In this document: in pieces, positions 29,758 to 40,359 of the stretch
Layout: each line of letters starts with the position of its first letter
Numbering within the stretch: the stretch's first letter is position 1
NCBI GenBank assembly: GCA_039105265.1
Contig: JAPFFF010000043.1
Coordinates: forward strand, 806,001-870,000
Direction of reading: 5' to 3'
DNA: 64,000 bases
Origin: Tritrichomonas musculus
Taxonomy: Eukaryota > Parabasalia > Tritrichomonadida > Tritrichomonadidae
Notes under the pieces: model-generated
What the model was told of the DNA's origin: nothing
Databases searched by the model: none
The model's input: only the letters and a program-made list of their open reading frames with translations
Program-made: the position numbers and the translations under genes

Positions 29758-30243
29758 AAGTACATTAACAATATTCGCGATCTGAAGAAGGACGTGTCAA
29801 ATCTCAAAAATGCTCAACAAGCTGGTCCTCCAACAGATGATGCATTTGCTGAAAAGTTGGCAAGATCGAAATTGATGATGGTAGAAGCTGATTATCTTCG
29901 AAACATGTTGGAAGCTGTTGAATCATATGACAAGAAAAAAGCACCAGAGCAGATAAGCGTGTTCAAGTACTATGGATGGAAGTTGTCCAATTGCGTTTAT
30001 CATCTTCGACCATACTTATCACAAGAAGAGAAAGAGAAGTTGGACAAAGCATGCAGCTTCGAGAGAAGTGGAAAGAAGCAATCACCGAAGCAAGTGCTGA
30101 AAGCCATGAGGCAATGGGGTGAATCAATGGAGAAGAACGAAATTCAACGGAACTCTGAATCGAAGTTGAAAGGAAATGAGTTCCAATATCATTTTCCATA
30201 TCTCGATGATAATATCGTTGATAATGATGATTACCCCCAATAA
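29758..30243 (+). pseudogene. Older Polinton-like coding relic, right flank
   Basis: Open frame continuing directly from the end of the younger Polinton: helical, Lys/Glu-rich, with KYYGWKLSNCVYHLRPYLSQEEKEKL. No family recognised. Its position next to a polymerase fragment (30309 on) suggests that it belongs to an older Polinton-like element interrupted by the younger one. Treated as a fossil. Confidence 0.5.
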
Positions 30244-30308
30244 GATAGGTCATAACTAAAAAAATAATTTTTTTAACTTTTTCTTTGTTTTTATTTTTAT
30301 CGTTTCAC

Positions 30309-30923
30309 TTTTATTTTATGTTAAACATGAACAAGGACATTGAAGATAATTTTTTAGATGCTATTGGAGATGTCTATGCTGATACAAAATCACAGTTTCG
30401 TCGTGAATATAATCGACGTGCAAAACAATACCAAAAGAAAGACAAATTTAAAGAAGAAATGAGGAAGCTCATGATTCCTGCAGGACAAGGTATTGGTTTT
30501 GCTACAGACATCAATCAAGATGAAGATAAGAGGTACGCATTTACGGAAGCACTACGACAGATACATAAAAAGAAAAATGTTGGAAGACCTATTGTTAAAG
30601 CAATTGCACTTGATGGAACTTATAAGTACTTCACACTCAGTGATAAGCACAACATCGAAAGTACATTAGGTCATATAACAGGAGAACTTGATTTAAGTGA
30701 AGACCAGTCAGACACTAATCCATATATCTCAAACATGTTCATTCCAGTTCAATATGAGGTACAATTTATTGACATGAACAAAACAAATGATGGTGTTCAT
30801 TTTAGAACCAAGATGCAAGATATGGATACTCATGAAATCTATGATGATGAAGTCGAAATTGATGAAGACTATCGAAATACACCAGAAGGTAGTTTTTTCC
30901 CATACATCAATCAGAGGAGATGA
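30309..30923 (+). pseudogene. Fragment of a second Polinton polymerase B, N-terminal region
   Basis: Clearly homologous to residues about 130-270 of the 13583-17113 polymerase: shared ALDGTYKYFTLSDK, GHITGELDLSED and EIDEDYRN-FFPYIN patterns. Identity is moderate, so it comes from a different or older element. Only the N-terminal region is present. The Met at 30309 (MLNMNKD...) or 30327 is the likely original start; a T-rich TTTTTATTTTTATCG precedes it. Confidence 0.8.
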
Positions 30924-31389
30924 AAAACGAATTTGCTGAAGGGTTTGGATAAATACTTTGCCACAACATTTTATACTTATTTATGAATATAATTAAACAC
31001 TTTTTATGAAGATTTAGTCCTTCAATTTTGAGAAAATAGGTTGGCAATATATGATGTGATTTCGAGACCGTTTGAAGATACTTGAATATTATTATAAAAT
31101 TAATAATAATATTAATATAACTAGATGAAATAATATTACAAAATAGTTTAATTTTAAAGATTCTTTGAAAAATTGCCAAAACAATTTTTTTGGTAATATA
31201 GTTGATGGAAAAAACTGCGTTTTGAGGACAAAACTATGTTTTCTCGATGAATATTCAATATTTTTTAATAAAAGTTATATATAATCACATTTCATATTAA
31301 TACAAATCTATATACAGGTTTTTATCAATTTTATTGAACTTAAGCTTTGATAATATTATAATAAAAATTATTTTATAACATCAACATTT
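30924..31389. other. AT-rich DNA after the old Polinton fragment
   Basis: About 470 bp with no gene or repeat recognised, between the truncated polymerase fragment and the large inverted-repeat element. Confidence 0.5.
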
Positions 31390-32938
31390 TTTTAATATTT
31401 CCTAATTTTTAAATTATCACTTGGATATACTATAAAATGGATAAAATATTTTTTAACAAATGTTGTTCAGTAAGGGAAAAAAATCGATTTTTAAAAGATT
31501 TTTTAATATTCACTTCACCACCATAATTCTTTTTATATCACATTTCAGTTTTTATATAGGAAAATGGATTTTTAAAAACGCATTTTCATTTCATTAAAAC
31601 ATATTATTGTTTAATGATATCCTGCTATTACTTTATTGATAAAATAAAATTACTGAAATAGTCATTTGATATTAAGATAAATTGTTTTTAATATTTATTT
31701 TAATAACTTTTTTTTTCAACTTAAATTTCTCTATGATAGATTTATCAACCAAATTTACTACTAATATAATATATATCTACATATTATATATTATCAGATT
31801 TTAATAATAAATCCTCTGTAAATTACTCCCTCATGTTGGAAATTAAATTGCAACTTTGGTTAAAAATATCATTGATTATACATAATGTGTATGGAATTTT
31901 CGTATAACAATTATAAAATATATATAATATTAGTATCTATATGTTTTTACACAGCCAAATCTGGCAAATCATTTATAGGTCACTTGGTTGAAAAGATGAA
32001 GAATCAAAATTAATCTACTTTATTTTTTTCTACCAAAGAATTAAATTGATCTAATTTTTTGTAGAAATTAATAATATTCAAATATAAATATGAATATGAT
32101 ATTATCATTCAATAATATATTATATTGGTCATTTTCGGGAAGATGATTAAAAATTTTTTTTGTGTGCTTTTCTCAAGGAACAAGTGTAATCGTATAAATT
32201 TATCTATATATATTTATTATTGACATGTAATGTTATCCTAAATATTAAAGTTATTAAATATTTCTTTTTAAAAATTCTTACAAAACTTTGTTTAAATTTA
32301 TATTCAAAAAACACTAATATTTTTAGACATAATCAATATTTGATTATAATATTTATAATATACATGTTACATTTGATGTTATAAATATTTTCACTTCAAA
32401 AAATGCAATTTACTATTTTTTTCCTATGAAAAATTAGTTTTTTCAAATTTTTTTGAAAGTATTTTTTAGCATGAATAACTTGATGGTTATTAAAGATATA
32501 ATAATTTTAACATTCTATTTATTATTTTAATAGAATAATATATAATATCTATTTTTTTTAATAATGATAATCATTTAGATATATCGAGGAAAATGCTTTT
32601 TTGTTTCACTTAGCATTTGAAAAGAAAAAAAAATTCAATTTCATCTAAAATTCTAAAAAAAAAATAACTTTTCAGTAATTTTATTTTATCAATAAAGTAA
32701 TAGCAGGATATCATTAAACAATAATATGTTTTAATGAAATGAAAATGCGTTTTTAAAAATCCATTTTCCTATATAAAAACTGAAATGTGATATAAAAAGA
32801 ATTATGGTGGTGAAGTGAATATTAAAAAATCTTTTAAAAATCGATTTTTTTCCCTTACTGAACAACATTTGTTAAAAAATATTTTATCCATTTTATAGTA
32901 TATCCAAGTGATAATTTAAAAATTAGGAAATATTAAAA
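31390..32938. mobile_element. Inverted-repeat element with perfect 269-bp arms, 1.55 kb
   Basis: 31390-31658 and 32670-32938 are reverse complements over 269 bp with no mismatch seen, around an unrelated 1.01 kb AT-rich core without an open frame. The outermost bases are TTTTAATATTTCC; a TTAA (and TA) lies at both ends but, being palindromic, cannot be distinguished from the repeat. Such long perfect arms suggest a recent foldback or MITE-type element, or gene conversion between arms. No transposase is present. Confidence 0.8.
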
Positions 32939-32988
32939 TGAATTAGGGGTGGGGCCCCTGTGCCGTTTTATTGATGGTGGACAGTAGT

Positions 32989-33060
32989 AAGAACAAAAAT
33001 ATTTTTGTTCTTTTCTTTTTTTTTTTTTATTTTTCTTTTCTTTTCTTTTTCTTTTCTTTT
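32989..33060. repeat. 24-bp palindrome followed by a pyrimidine tract
   Basis: AAGAACAAAAAT at 32989-33000 is followed immediately by its reverse complement (to 33012), then by a long CTTTT-type pyrimidine run to about 33060. Confidence 0.7.
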
Positions 33061-33281
33061 TTAACTAGTTCGTGTTGACGGTGTGGGTGCTAACCCCACC
33101 GGAAACCGACTAGTATATACTACTGAGGAGGTGCCACATTGGCATCGCAGAATCATATTGATCCTGCCATCATTAAAGCTCATGGAAGATGGCAAAGCGA
33201 GGCTTATCTTTTATACGTAGACAGAGATCAAGACAATACAGGTTTGCAAATAAGCGATATACTCTAAAATTAAATAAAAAA
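33061..33281 (+). pseudogene. Tyrosine recombinase C-terminal relic
   Basis: The frame beginning at 33130 reads GATLASQNHIDPAIIKAHG then RWQSEAYLLYVDR. This is the typical end of tyrosine recombinases of the Crypton/DIRS/Ngaro kind: an H-x-x-R-like region, G-R-W, then S-x-A-Y-x-x-Y with the nucleophilic tyrosine. Only about 50 residues are recognisable. GC-rich sequence upstream (33065-33115, with GGTGTGGG/CCCCACC able to pair) may belong to the same element. Element family unresolved. Confidence 0.5.
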
Positions 33282-33790
33282 TTAATCTTTTATCATATTT
33301 TATCGTTTTTAATTCAATTTTTTCACTTTTTGAGTTTATTCGGCCAAAACAAATTTTTGGAGAATATTGAGAGGAAAAAGTTCAAAAAGTGGACCATTTG
33401 AGAGATTTTTTAATTTGTAAGAAGCATTCAAAACATAAGGAAGTTTGAAATAAAATAACGAACTTTGAGATAAATAAATTAACGGCCACCTTTCTTAACT
33501 AAGAGGTCTAATAATAGATAATAGAAAAATCTATTCAAAAAAAAAATTTGAGACCCATACTCTCAAATTGAATTGAAATTGAGAGTGGGTCTAAAATTTA
33601 GTAGAAACCCTAGTATACTGTAAAGAGAAATGGAATTAAATTATCCCATTGAATCTACAATTCTATTTTTTAGGTAGATGTAAATTCAACACTCCTAATA
33701 TTTTGTCATAACTATATTTTTTTAATGCTTAATGGAATAGAAACAAAATATTTTTTAATATTTGGATCAGTACAAATAACTGCATCTAAA
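33282..33790. other. Non-coding DNA with a hairpin
   Basis: No gene seen. AGACCCATACTCTCAA at 33551-33566 pairs with TTGAGAGTGGGTCT at 33579-33592, with two unpaired bases. Confidence 0.5.
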
Positions 33791-34243
33791 TCATTCAATT
33801 TTCAAAATGCGTGATTCGATTTCTTCCTTCATTATTTGCTGCTTCTTGCTCAATTCTTCCTTGTCGTTTTCACTGAAAAGGTCGAAATTGTTCATATCCA
33901 TGATTTCAAAGATATCACTGAATGAAAGACGGTTTTCTGGCTCTGCAGACATGCAACTAACAATCAATTTGCTGACCCAGCTGATAAAATATAATGTGGA
34001 ATTTTTGGAATTACACCGTTGACAACGTTATTCATGCTGAATTTGGGGTAGCTGCCTGTCACAATGAACAGAATGATCCCAAAAGCGTAAACGTCGACTT
34101 TATTTGTGTATTTTGTGTTTCCATCGTTTTATTCAAAAAGTTCGGGTGCCATGAGGCGAAGTATTCCAATATTTTTCGACTCTGAAGCTTCCAATTCTTC
34201 TTCAACAGGGTCCGAAATCACTGATGCGGACGTGTCTGTTGAT
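33791..34243 (-). pseudogene. Protein kinase relic (C-terminal lobe)
   Basis: On the minus strand, pieces of a kinase C-lobe appear in more than one frame: LMAPELFE (APE motif), KVDVYAFGIILFIVTGSYPKFS, then NRLSFSDIFEIMDMNNF and an EELSKKQQIMKEEIESRILKIE tail ending at a stop at 33791-33793. Several frameshifts and stops separate them. The sequence is very close in pattern to the RCC1-kinase pseudogene at 59401-61280, so both probably descend from one expanded trichomonad kinase family. Confidence 0.7.
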
Positions 34244-34280
34244 TGATGTTAAATATTTAACTTTTTTCTAGTTATTATCA

Positions 34281-37268
34281 TCAATCATCATTACTAATTC
34301 GTTGAATAGATGGACGTCTTCGCGATTTTCTCAGAGGGCTTCCTGGATCGCCAAACTCATTCATAATATTTTGAGTGATATTTTGTATTGAGATATCTTT
34401 TGATGGAAGAATTTTTTTCCAACTTCTGACTTCTGCTTTAGGATCATTTATTATTGCAGATATAAACTCCATTTCAGACTTTATCAAGTCAAACTTTGAG
34501 TGTTGATCGTAATCATTAATCGCTCTCATTCCGGGATTATCGTTAATTCCAATAAGGAGAGGATTTTTATTAGAATCAATCAAGAAATCAATCCCCAACA
34601 AGTTAAAGAAACGATGCATAGGATCGATTTTTGACCTAATACCAATATTATATGTTTTATCATTTGTCTGACAGGCTTCTTTAGCTTTTTCTCGTAACTG
34701 TTTATAAATTGAGAGTACACACAAAGCTGAAATCCGTTGAATTTCCTTCCATATCGATTTGTTTCGTGATGAGATATCTCTAAGAATACTACGAGCAGAC
34801 CGGATGCTCTTGAAAGTTGAACCAGGTGAAGGGGTTTTCTTAAATACGTATGAATCGCGGTTTTCTAGTGTTGGATTAGCGAAAGGGCTCGAGCAAAAAT
34901 AAGCAAAACAATCTCTATAAATAAACAAAGTAAACGGTCGCAAATTCGTTATTAAAACAAAAACTCTTATATCAAATTTATGACCATCGATCAAGTAAGG
35001 TGAAATAAAAGGTTGAATTGTACATTTATCAATATCCTCCAAATCATCTAGATTTTTAACAAGAGTGATTCCTTTTTTAGATTGAACGTCTTTTTTCAGC
35101 ACCCACATTTTTGACTTGTTATTTGGTCGGTGAGAATAATAACGCAATTTGTCAATTTGCTCAGGAAGGATAAAAGTTTGAGGATAAATATTTTGAAATT
35201 CCAAAGGATTTTTCGTAGACATGCCAGCCAAACTCTTGAACAAATTTGATTTATAGCAGATATGAAGAATGCCAGGAATTTTATTGACATGTTTATATGG
35301 CGGATATTTTTTGTATTTTGCTTGGGAGAAGAGGCCATCATACCAGATGATTGATGCATTTTCTTGGTCACCTTTTGGCATAATTTTAATATGGAGAAAC
35401 TTTGCAACATCCAATAAAATCTGACTCTTCAAGCATCGAAAAGCCAGACTAAATTGAGTAAGATCAGGTGAAGTGAAATGATCATCACTTTCATCATTTG
35501 AATCAGACTGGTCAATTAATTTGTCCTCTAAATTTTTAATTTTCTCATTATAGATATTCTCTGCTTTTTTATTCCCTTTCTCAGCCGCCGTCATGACGTA
35601 GTTTCTGCCTTCCCACTTGTCCGCCTTGATTCCGTCTCCGTTGAACAGCATCATTCCGTAGTTGAGCATTGCGTCGGTTTCGCCGTGGTCGGCTGCAATT
35701 CTGAGCCAATGGGCCGCCTTTTTCATGTTTTTCTGAACACCTCTTCCAAGTAGATACAAGAGACCCAAGTTGTACATTGCAGGCACAAAACCGCGACTAG
35801 CAAACTTCTCATAATAAACGGGCGCCTCGCTTTCCCGCAGCTCAACATACATTAGCATTGCGTCTGCGTTTCCATGGTCAGCTGCCAACTTAAAGTAGAC
35901 TGCTGCCAATTCCTTATCACACGGAACACCGTCGCCTTTGAAGAGCATATCACCGTATTTGTACATTGCCTTTGGGTTACCTAAATCAGCCGACTTTTTC
36001 AAATAAACCGCCGCGGTTTTTTTATTCTGAGTTATTCCATCTCCATAGAATAACATCAGGCCGTAGTTGTTCATTGCTTTATTGTTGCCATTGTCAGCGA
36101 ACATTTTGTAGATCCGTGCTGCTTCTTTTTTATCGGTGTCAAAACCGTCGCCATTCTTAAGTTTCCTTCCATAAAATAACATCGCATCGGAGCTTCCGTT
36201 TTCACACGCTTGACGATAGAATTCACTCGCTTTCTTCTTGTCAACGTCAATTTTGAGATCAACGTCGCCTTGGTCATAGAGGACAGCTAGATTGAACATG
36301 GAGTTGGCATCGCCATTCTTCGCTTTTTCGAGTAATTTCCGAAGAATGCTTGATTTTGAAAACCGCTCTTTGATTGATTCACTAAAAAGATCAAGATATG
36401 AATCAACTTCATCATTCGAAATGCCAAAGTATTCGAGATATCGATCAGTTAGTATTTCTTCTACAATTACATCAAAAGAGGGACGAGATATTGGATTACG
36501 CGACCAAAGATTCTCTAAAAAAATTCTGATTTGATCATCTTCAATAATTGTCGTATCGGGACGTTTACCATCTCGAATGTCTGTCAGTAATCGAAAAGGG
36601 GTCGTGTTCGTTGCAAATGGGGCTTGGTTGGTAATGAGCTGGTAGGCAATTAATGAAAATGAAAAAACATCAACTTTGTTTGTATAGGGTTCGTCTGAAA
36701 GAATTTCAGGAGCTTGATATAATGGCGTTCCTACTTGAGAATTCATTAAAATTTGTGATGCTGAAATATCTGATATAAATGATATTCCAAAATCACCTAT
36801 ATATGGATAAAAATTAGAGTCAAGTAAAATATTACCTGGTTTGAGGTCTCTGTGAATAATGCTTTGCTTATGGAGAGTTTTCATTCCAAGTGCAATACCA
36901 AGTAATATTATATATTTTTGTTTCGAATTTAATTGAGTTGGTGGCCTTTCCTCTTTGAAATACTTGTCAAGAGAGCTGTTTTCCATATATTCTATTATTA
37001 ATACGGGAAAATTATAACCTTGGAAATTTGTAAAGCTATATCCATAAAGTTTTAATATAGATGGCCCTTTTACTTTCGAATACGAAGCTAATTCTTTGTA
37101 AAATTCTTGATTATTTTCGGAATCATATATTTTTTTGGTTTCTTTGGCTGCAAACAATTTTCCTGTACCTTTATGCTTAACCAAATAGACATTAGCATAG
37201 GTCCCTTCCCCAATTATATCTATATCTTCATATTCGCTTAAATCTACTTGAGGAATTTTGTTATCCAT
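34281..37268 (-). CDS. Protein kinase / Sel1 repeat / tubulin-tyrosine-ligase-like fusion, 995 aa
   Basis: Three domains lie in one uninterrupted frame. (1) Kinase, residues about 14-275: Gly loop GEGTYANV (20-27), Lys in AAKETKK (42), HRDLKPGN (139-146), DFG (159-161) and APE (187-189), all intact and TKL-like in style. (2) Six to seven Sel1 repeats, about 320-575 (e.g. AMNNYGLMLFYGDGITQNKKTA). (3) TTL-like ATP-grasp region, about 610-945: DGHKFDIRVFVLI (761-773) and LLGIDFLIDSNKNPLLIGIND (890-910). In TTL enzymes the last motif is usually LLEVN; here Gly907 stands where the metal-binding Glu is expected, and the P-loop-like region (WVLKKDVQSKKGI) is also degenerate. I infer an active kinase scaffolded by Sel1 repeats to a probably inactive TTL domain, perhaps a microtubule-binding module. 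Confidence 0.85.
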   Translation of the reverse strand: MDNKIPQVDLSEYEDIDIIGEGTYANVYLVKHKGTGKLFAAKETKKIYDSENNQEFYKELASYSKVKGPSILKLYGYSFTNFQGYNFPVLIIEYMENSSLDKYFKEERPPTQLNSKQKYIILLGIALGMKTLHKQSIIHRDLKPGNILLDSNFYPYIGDFGISFISDISASQILMNSQVGTPLYQAPEILSDEPYTNKVDVFSFSLIAYQLITNQAPFATNTTPFRLLTDIRDGKRPDTTIIEDDQIRIFLENLWSRNPISRPSFDVIVEEILTDRYLEYFGISNDEVDSYLDLFSESIKERFSKSSILRKLLEKAKNGDANSMFNLAVLYDQGDVDLKIDVDKKKASEFYRQACENGSSDAMLFYGRKLKNGDGFDTDKKEAARIYKMFADNGNNKAMNNYGLMLFYGDGITQNKKTAAVYLKKSADLGNPKAMYKYGDMLFKGDGVPCDKELAAVYFKLAADHGNADAMLMYVELRESEAPVYYEKFASRGFVPAMYNLGLLYLLGRGVQKNMKKAAHWLRIAADHGETDAMLNYGMMLFNGDGIKADKWEGRNYVMTAAEKGNKKAENIYNEKIKNLEDKLIDQSDSNDESDDHFTSPDLTQFSLAFRCLKSQILLDVAKFLHIKIMPKGDQENASIIWYDGLFSQAKYKKYPPYKHVNKIPGILHICYKSNLFKSLAGMSTKNPLEFQNIYPQTFILPEQIDKLRYYSHRPNNKSKMWVLKKDVQSKKGITLVKNLDDLEDIDKCTIQPFISPYLIDGHKFDIRVFVLITNLRPFTLFIYRDCFAYFCSSPFANPTLENRDSYVFKKTPSPGSTFKSIRSARSILRDISSRNKSIWKEIQRISALCVLSIYKQLREKAKEACQTNDKTYNIGIRSKIDPMHRFFNLLGIDFLIDSNKNPLLIGINDNPGMRAINDYDQHSKFDLIKSEMEFISAIINDPKAEVRSWKKILPSKDISIQNITQNIMNEFGDPGSPLRKSRRRPSIQRISNDD

Positions 37269-37664
37269 TCAAGAAAAAGTTAATTTATTTTGAGTATAAT
37301 ACTTAAAATTCTGAAGGATAGGCCAATTTTTACATTTGTTCAAATATATACCAAATATATAACTTTATTCCAATTTTTGGACAAAAATAAATTTTTAGGA
37401 AAAATGATTTTTAAAGTTAATTTATCCCAGAAAATTGAATGGGGCAAACATGAAAAAATATTCTCAAAATTACGCATACACTATGTATAAAATAAAAGTA
37501 TAAAATAAAAGTATGTATAAAATAAAAGTATAATATATAAAATGTATATGTTTATTTCTTCAAAAAAATGTCAAATTTTATTATCTTTTTTAAAATCTTA
37601 ATCTTTCATTATTTGATGGAACTAAAACATTTTCCAATTTTAGATTTATGATATTTTCACTTGT
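37269..37664. other. Intergenic DNA with a short tandem repeat
   Basis: No gene seen. Around 37493-37535 there are about three copies of TATAAAATAAAAGTA. Confidence 0.5.
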
Positions 37665-38383
37665 TATTGTCAGATGACTTACTGTATCCATATGACTAGC
37701 GATGATTGTAGCATTTTTGCATATGATGAAATTGTTTTGACATCTTCTAGATCAATTATTATTTTTACTCTTTTTCAATCAATGATTTTAGTTGCACCAC
37801 AAGCATTTATAACTATCACAGAAGGAGAAAACTTATCAATAACTTCTTTAACTTCATTTCACCGTATCGTATCACCTGCAATGTACAATGCTTTATTGTT
37901 CTCGGATTGAAAAACAACGCCCATTGCACCATATGGTGCACGATTTATTCTTTCATAATAAGGCTTCACTATTTCACGGGCACCATGTTGTGTTTCTGTT
38001 TTGTACATTTTAATTCCTTCGAAATTGGTTCCGTTTTCATCAATTATCTTCAAGTTTGTGATTACGTTTTCTTGAATGATTTTTAATTCAGCTGCATTTC
38101 GAACAAAGAATGGAATATCTTTTTGGTGATTTTCTTCTGCAATTTCATCTCTATGATCAGAATGATTATGTGTCAGAATTACAGAGTCTGTTTTAACAAT
38201 TTCTTCAATACTTATTGGTAAATCAATTCTTGGCTGTGAAATATGAGAATTGACGGCTTCTGTAAAACCTCGCATTTGGAACTTTTTTTTCATTAACAAA
38301 GGATCAATCAAAAATGTTAGATTATCATACTTTACTTTAAGTGTTGCACTTCTTATTTGATGAATCTCCATATGAATGGCCAA
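37665..38383 (-). pseudogene. Metallo-beta-lactamase-fold hydrolase (UlaG-like) pseudogene
   Basis: The frame from 38383 starts MAIHMEIHQIRSATLKVKY and carries ITHNHSDHRD (HxHxDH, THNHSDH) and AGDTI. A TGA follows directly after GDTIR near 37860, yet homology-like sequence continues in the same frame (NEVKEVIDKFSPSVIVINACGATKIID) with further stops to about 37665, where SxMDTVSHL-like sequence appears. Small MBL hydrolases of this kind are typical of bacteria, so lateral transfer into the host followed by decay is likely. Confidence 0.7.
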
Positions 38384-38900
38384 TAAAACAACGTTTGGTC
38401 AAAAATTGAATATATTGTTATTTTGACCAAAGTTTTCAATATCAAACTTTTTCAATAGAGTACGATTTTCTCTCAATTTATAACATACTAGATTTGTACC
38501 TCAAAGCCAATTTTCATATATTTACTGTTTTGTCCTGATAATAATTGAAAAATCCACTTTAATAACAGAAAAATTTTATATGATTGATTCTATCTGGAAA
38601 AAGATTAAGAAGTATATAAATACTTATATAATACCTGAAGTTTTTTTAAAAAAGGAGGCTATTTTTTTCAACAAGTCCTGATTTAAATATTTATCTAAGA
38701 AGATATTAGAAAAATACCTACTTAACAATAAAGTATTCAAAAAATGATTAATATGTATCTCGAAATAAAAAGTATTTTCTTTCAAAATAATAGGTTTTTA
38801 TATTTAAACTATTTTCAATATATAATATATCTAAATATAATTAATATATGACTTAGAAAAATTAAAGGCTTTTGTAAAAAAAACGACCGTTTATTTTATT
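38384..38900. other. AT-rich intergenic DNA, nothing recognised
   Basis: About 500 bp; no gene, tRNA or repeat seen. Confidence 0.5.
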
Positions 38901-39029
38901 TTTTTTTGATCAAAATACTAGCTTATCCTAATTCAAAAAACTTCCAATTGAATGAAAAACATACCAGAATAAGCCTCAACATCATGATATTTCATTTTCT
39001 TAGAATTTTGTTATTATTTCTCCTAACTT

Positions 39030-39165
39030 TAATTGCACAATTATTATTAACACAAGAAGGCATTGATATCAACATCAAAGACATTTTAAATCAAAAACAT
39101 TCATAATATTCAAATCTAACTTTTTTCATTATATTGAAACTTTGAATCATTTATGGAATATAACT
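39030..39165 (+). pseudogene. Ankyrin-repeat relic, one unit
   Basis: LIAQLLLTQEGIDINIKDILN is the second half of a trichomonad ankyrin repeat, followed after the stop by IIYGI-like spacer sequence corresponding to the EILNDLWN spacer of the ankyrin array at 44693-46200. It is a single stranded-out fragment next to T-rich tracts. Confidence 0.6.
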
Positions 39166-39283
39166 CGAACATATTTTTTTTTTTTTTTTTTCTATTATAA
39201 AATATAAAATACCAATACATCAACTATTTTTAGATGCAATATAATTCAAAAAGAAACAAAAAACAAATGTAAATTTTAATCTA

Positions 39284-39315
<32 letters not shown>

Positions 39316-40359
39316 GTTGTTGTTGTTTTAAAAAAGAAGAATATTTCCATTTCCAAAAGCAGATTGCCATAAATAGAATATAATGTCCATCTTCGAGATT
39401 CACTTGATAAAAAGAAATTGTAAATGATTCATATTAACAAAGTTTTATTTGATTGAATTTTCTAACTAGAAACCATTTAAAAAAACCCAAACTTCTATTC
39501 AATTTGCTATAATTGCTTCTTATTGTGATTCACATATTTTTTTTTTTTTTCAATATACAGGTTTCTGATTGAAATGCAACCATCATCGATGAATTTAGCA
39601 CAGAAATAAATAAAGGTATCTTCCAAAACATAAAATGAAAAAAAATTAATCATAATTAATTAATATCACTTTTTGGGAGATAGAATTGAAATTTGAAATT
39701 GGTTATTGAAGGCATACTTTTAGATAATATCGGTCACTCAAGTAAATTTATGAATAAAAATATGAGCATTATTTTATCCTCAATTTTTTTAAATTCAAAT
39801 TTTGTATCGTCAATTTAGGCATCATTTTTCATTATTTTTCATTATTTTTTATTACAATATGAATAATTATACATATTTTATAATACAAAATCTGAAATAT
39901 TAAATTGAAATTTAGAGCATATTTTTATTATATAATTTTCAAATTCATGTCAATTAACAAAATTATAACATATATCAAATAAGAACATAAGAAACATATA
40001 AATTTAAATTTGAATTTAGCATATGCTCCTCATAATATTTCGAAAAATGCATTATACATTGAAAAAGTGTCATTATAAAATCTTGAAAGAGATGAAATTC
40101 AAAATTTTAAAAAACCAAAAAAATAAAATAGATAAAATTCATTTACTTGCTTCTTCTCTTCATTAAATGAATGATTCAAAGTGCTCTTTACCTTATTATA
40201 TTTTTTTTAGCGGCATTATCTTTCAAAAATGAAATAAATTTTTTTTATTTTGATGGAATTTATTCAATGCAGACAATTTTTTTCAAAAAAATAAAAAAAA
40301 ATTGTAATTGGAAAAATAAAAATATAAATAATCATATTTACTTCATTTATACTAAAACA
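39166..40359. other. AT-rich intergenic DNA with long T homopolymers
   Basis: No gene seen. T runs occur near 39174-39191, 39292-39315 and 39538-39551. TCATTTAT at about 40343-40350 resembles an initiator element just upstream of the transporter ATG at 40360. Confidence 0.5.

Noticed and set aside
7029-29764. AAGTA beside both Polinton ends as a target duplication
   Set aside because: On the left it overlaps the TIR itself, so it cannot be separated from terminal sequence; no independent 5-6 bp duplication is visible.
33061-33180. Possible hammerhead ribozyme around CTGAGGAG and GGAAAC
   Set aside because: The core pieces are in the wrong order and the required GAAA after stem II is absent; the right half is better explained as recombinase coding sequence.
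39174-39191. T tracts near ankyrin relics as poly(A) tails of retrocopies
   Set aside because: Orientation relative to the relics is inconsistent (39030 and 53220 loci do not fit), and T runs are common throughout the window.
40171-40359. 63-residue N-terminal extension of the sugar transporter
   Set aside because: The extension is low-complexity, while ATG 40360 begins at the first membrane segment and has an initiator-like motif upstream.
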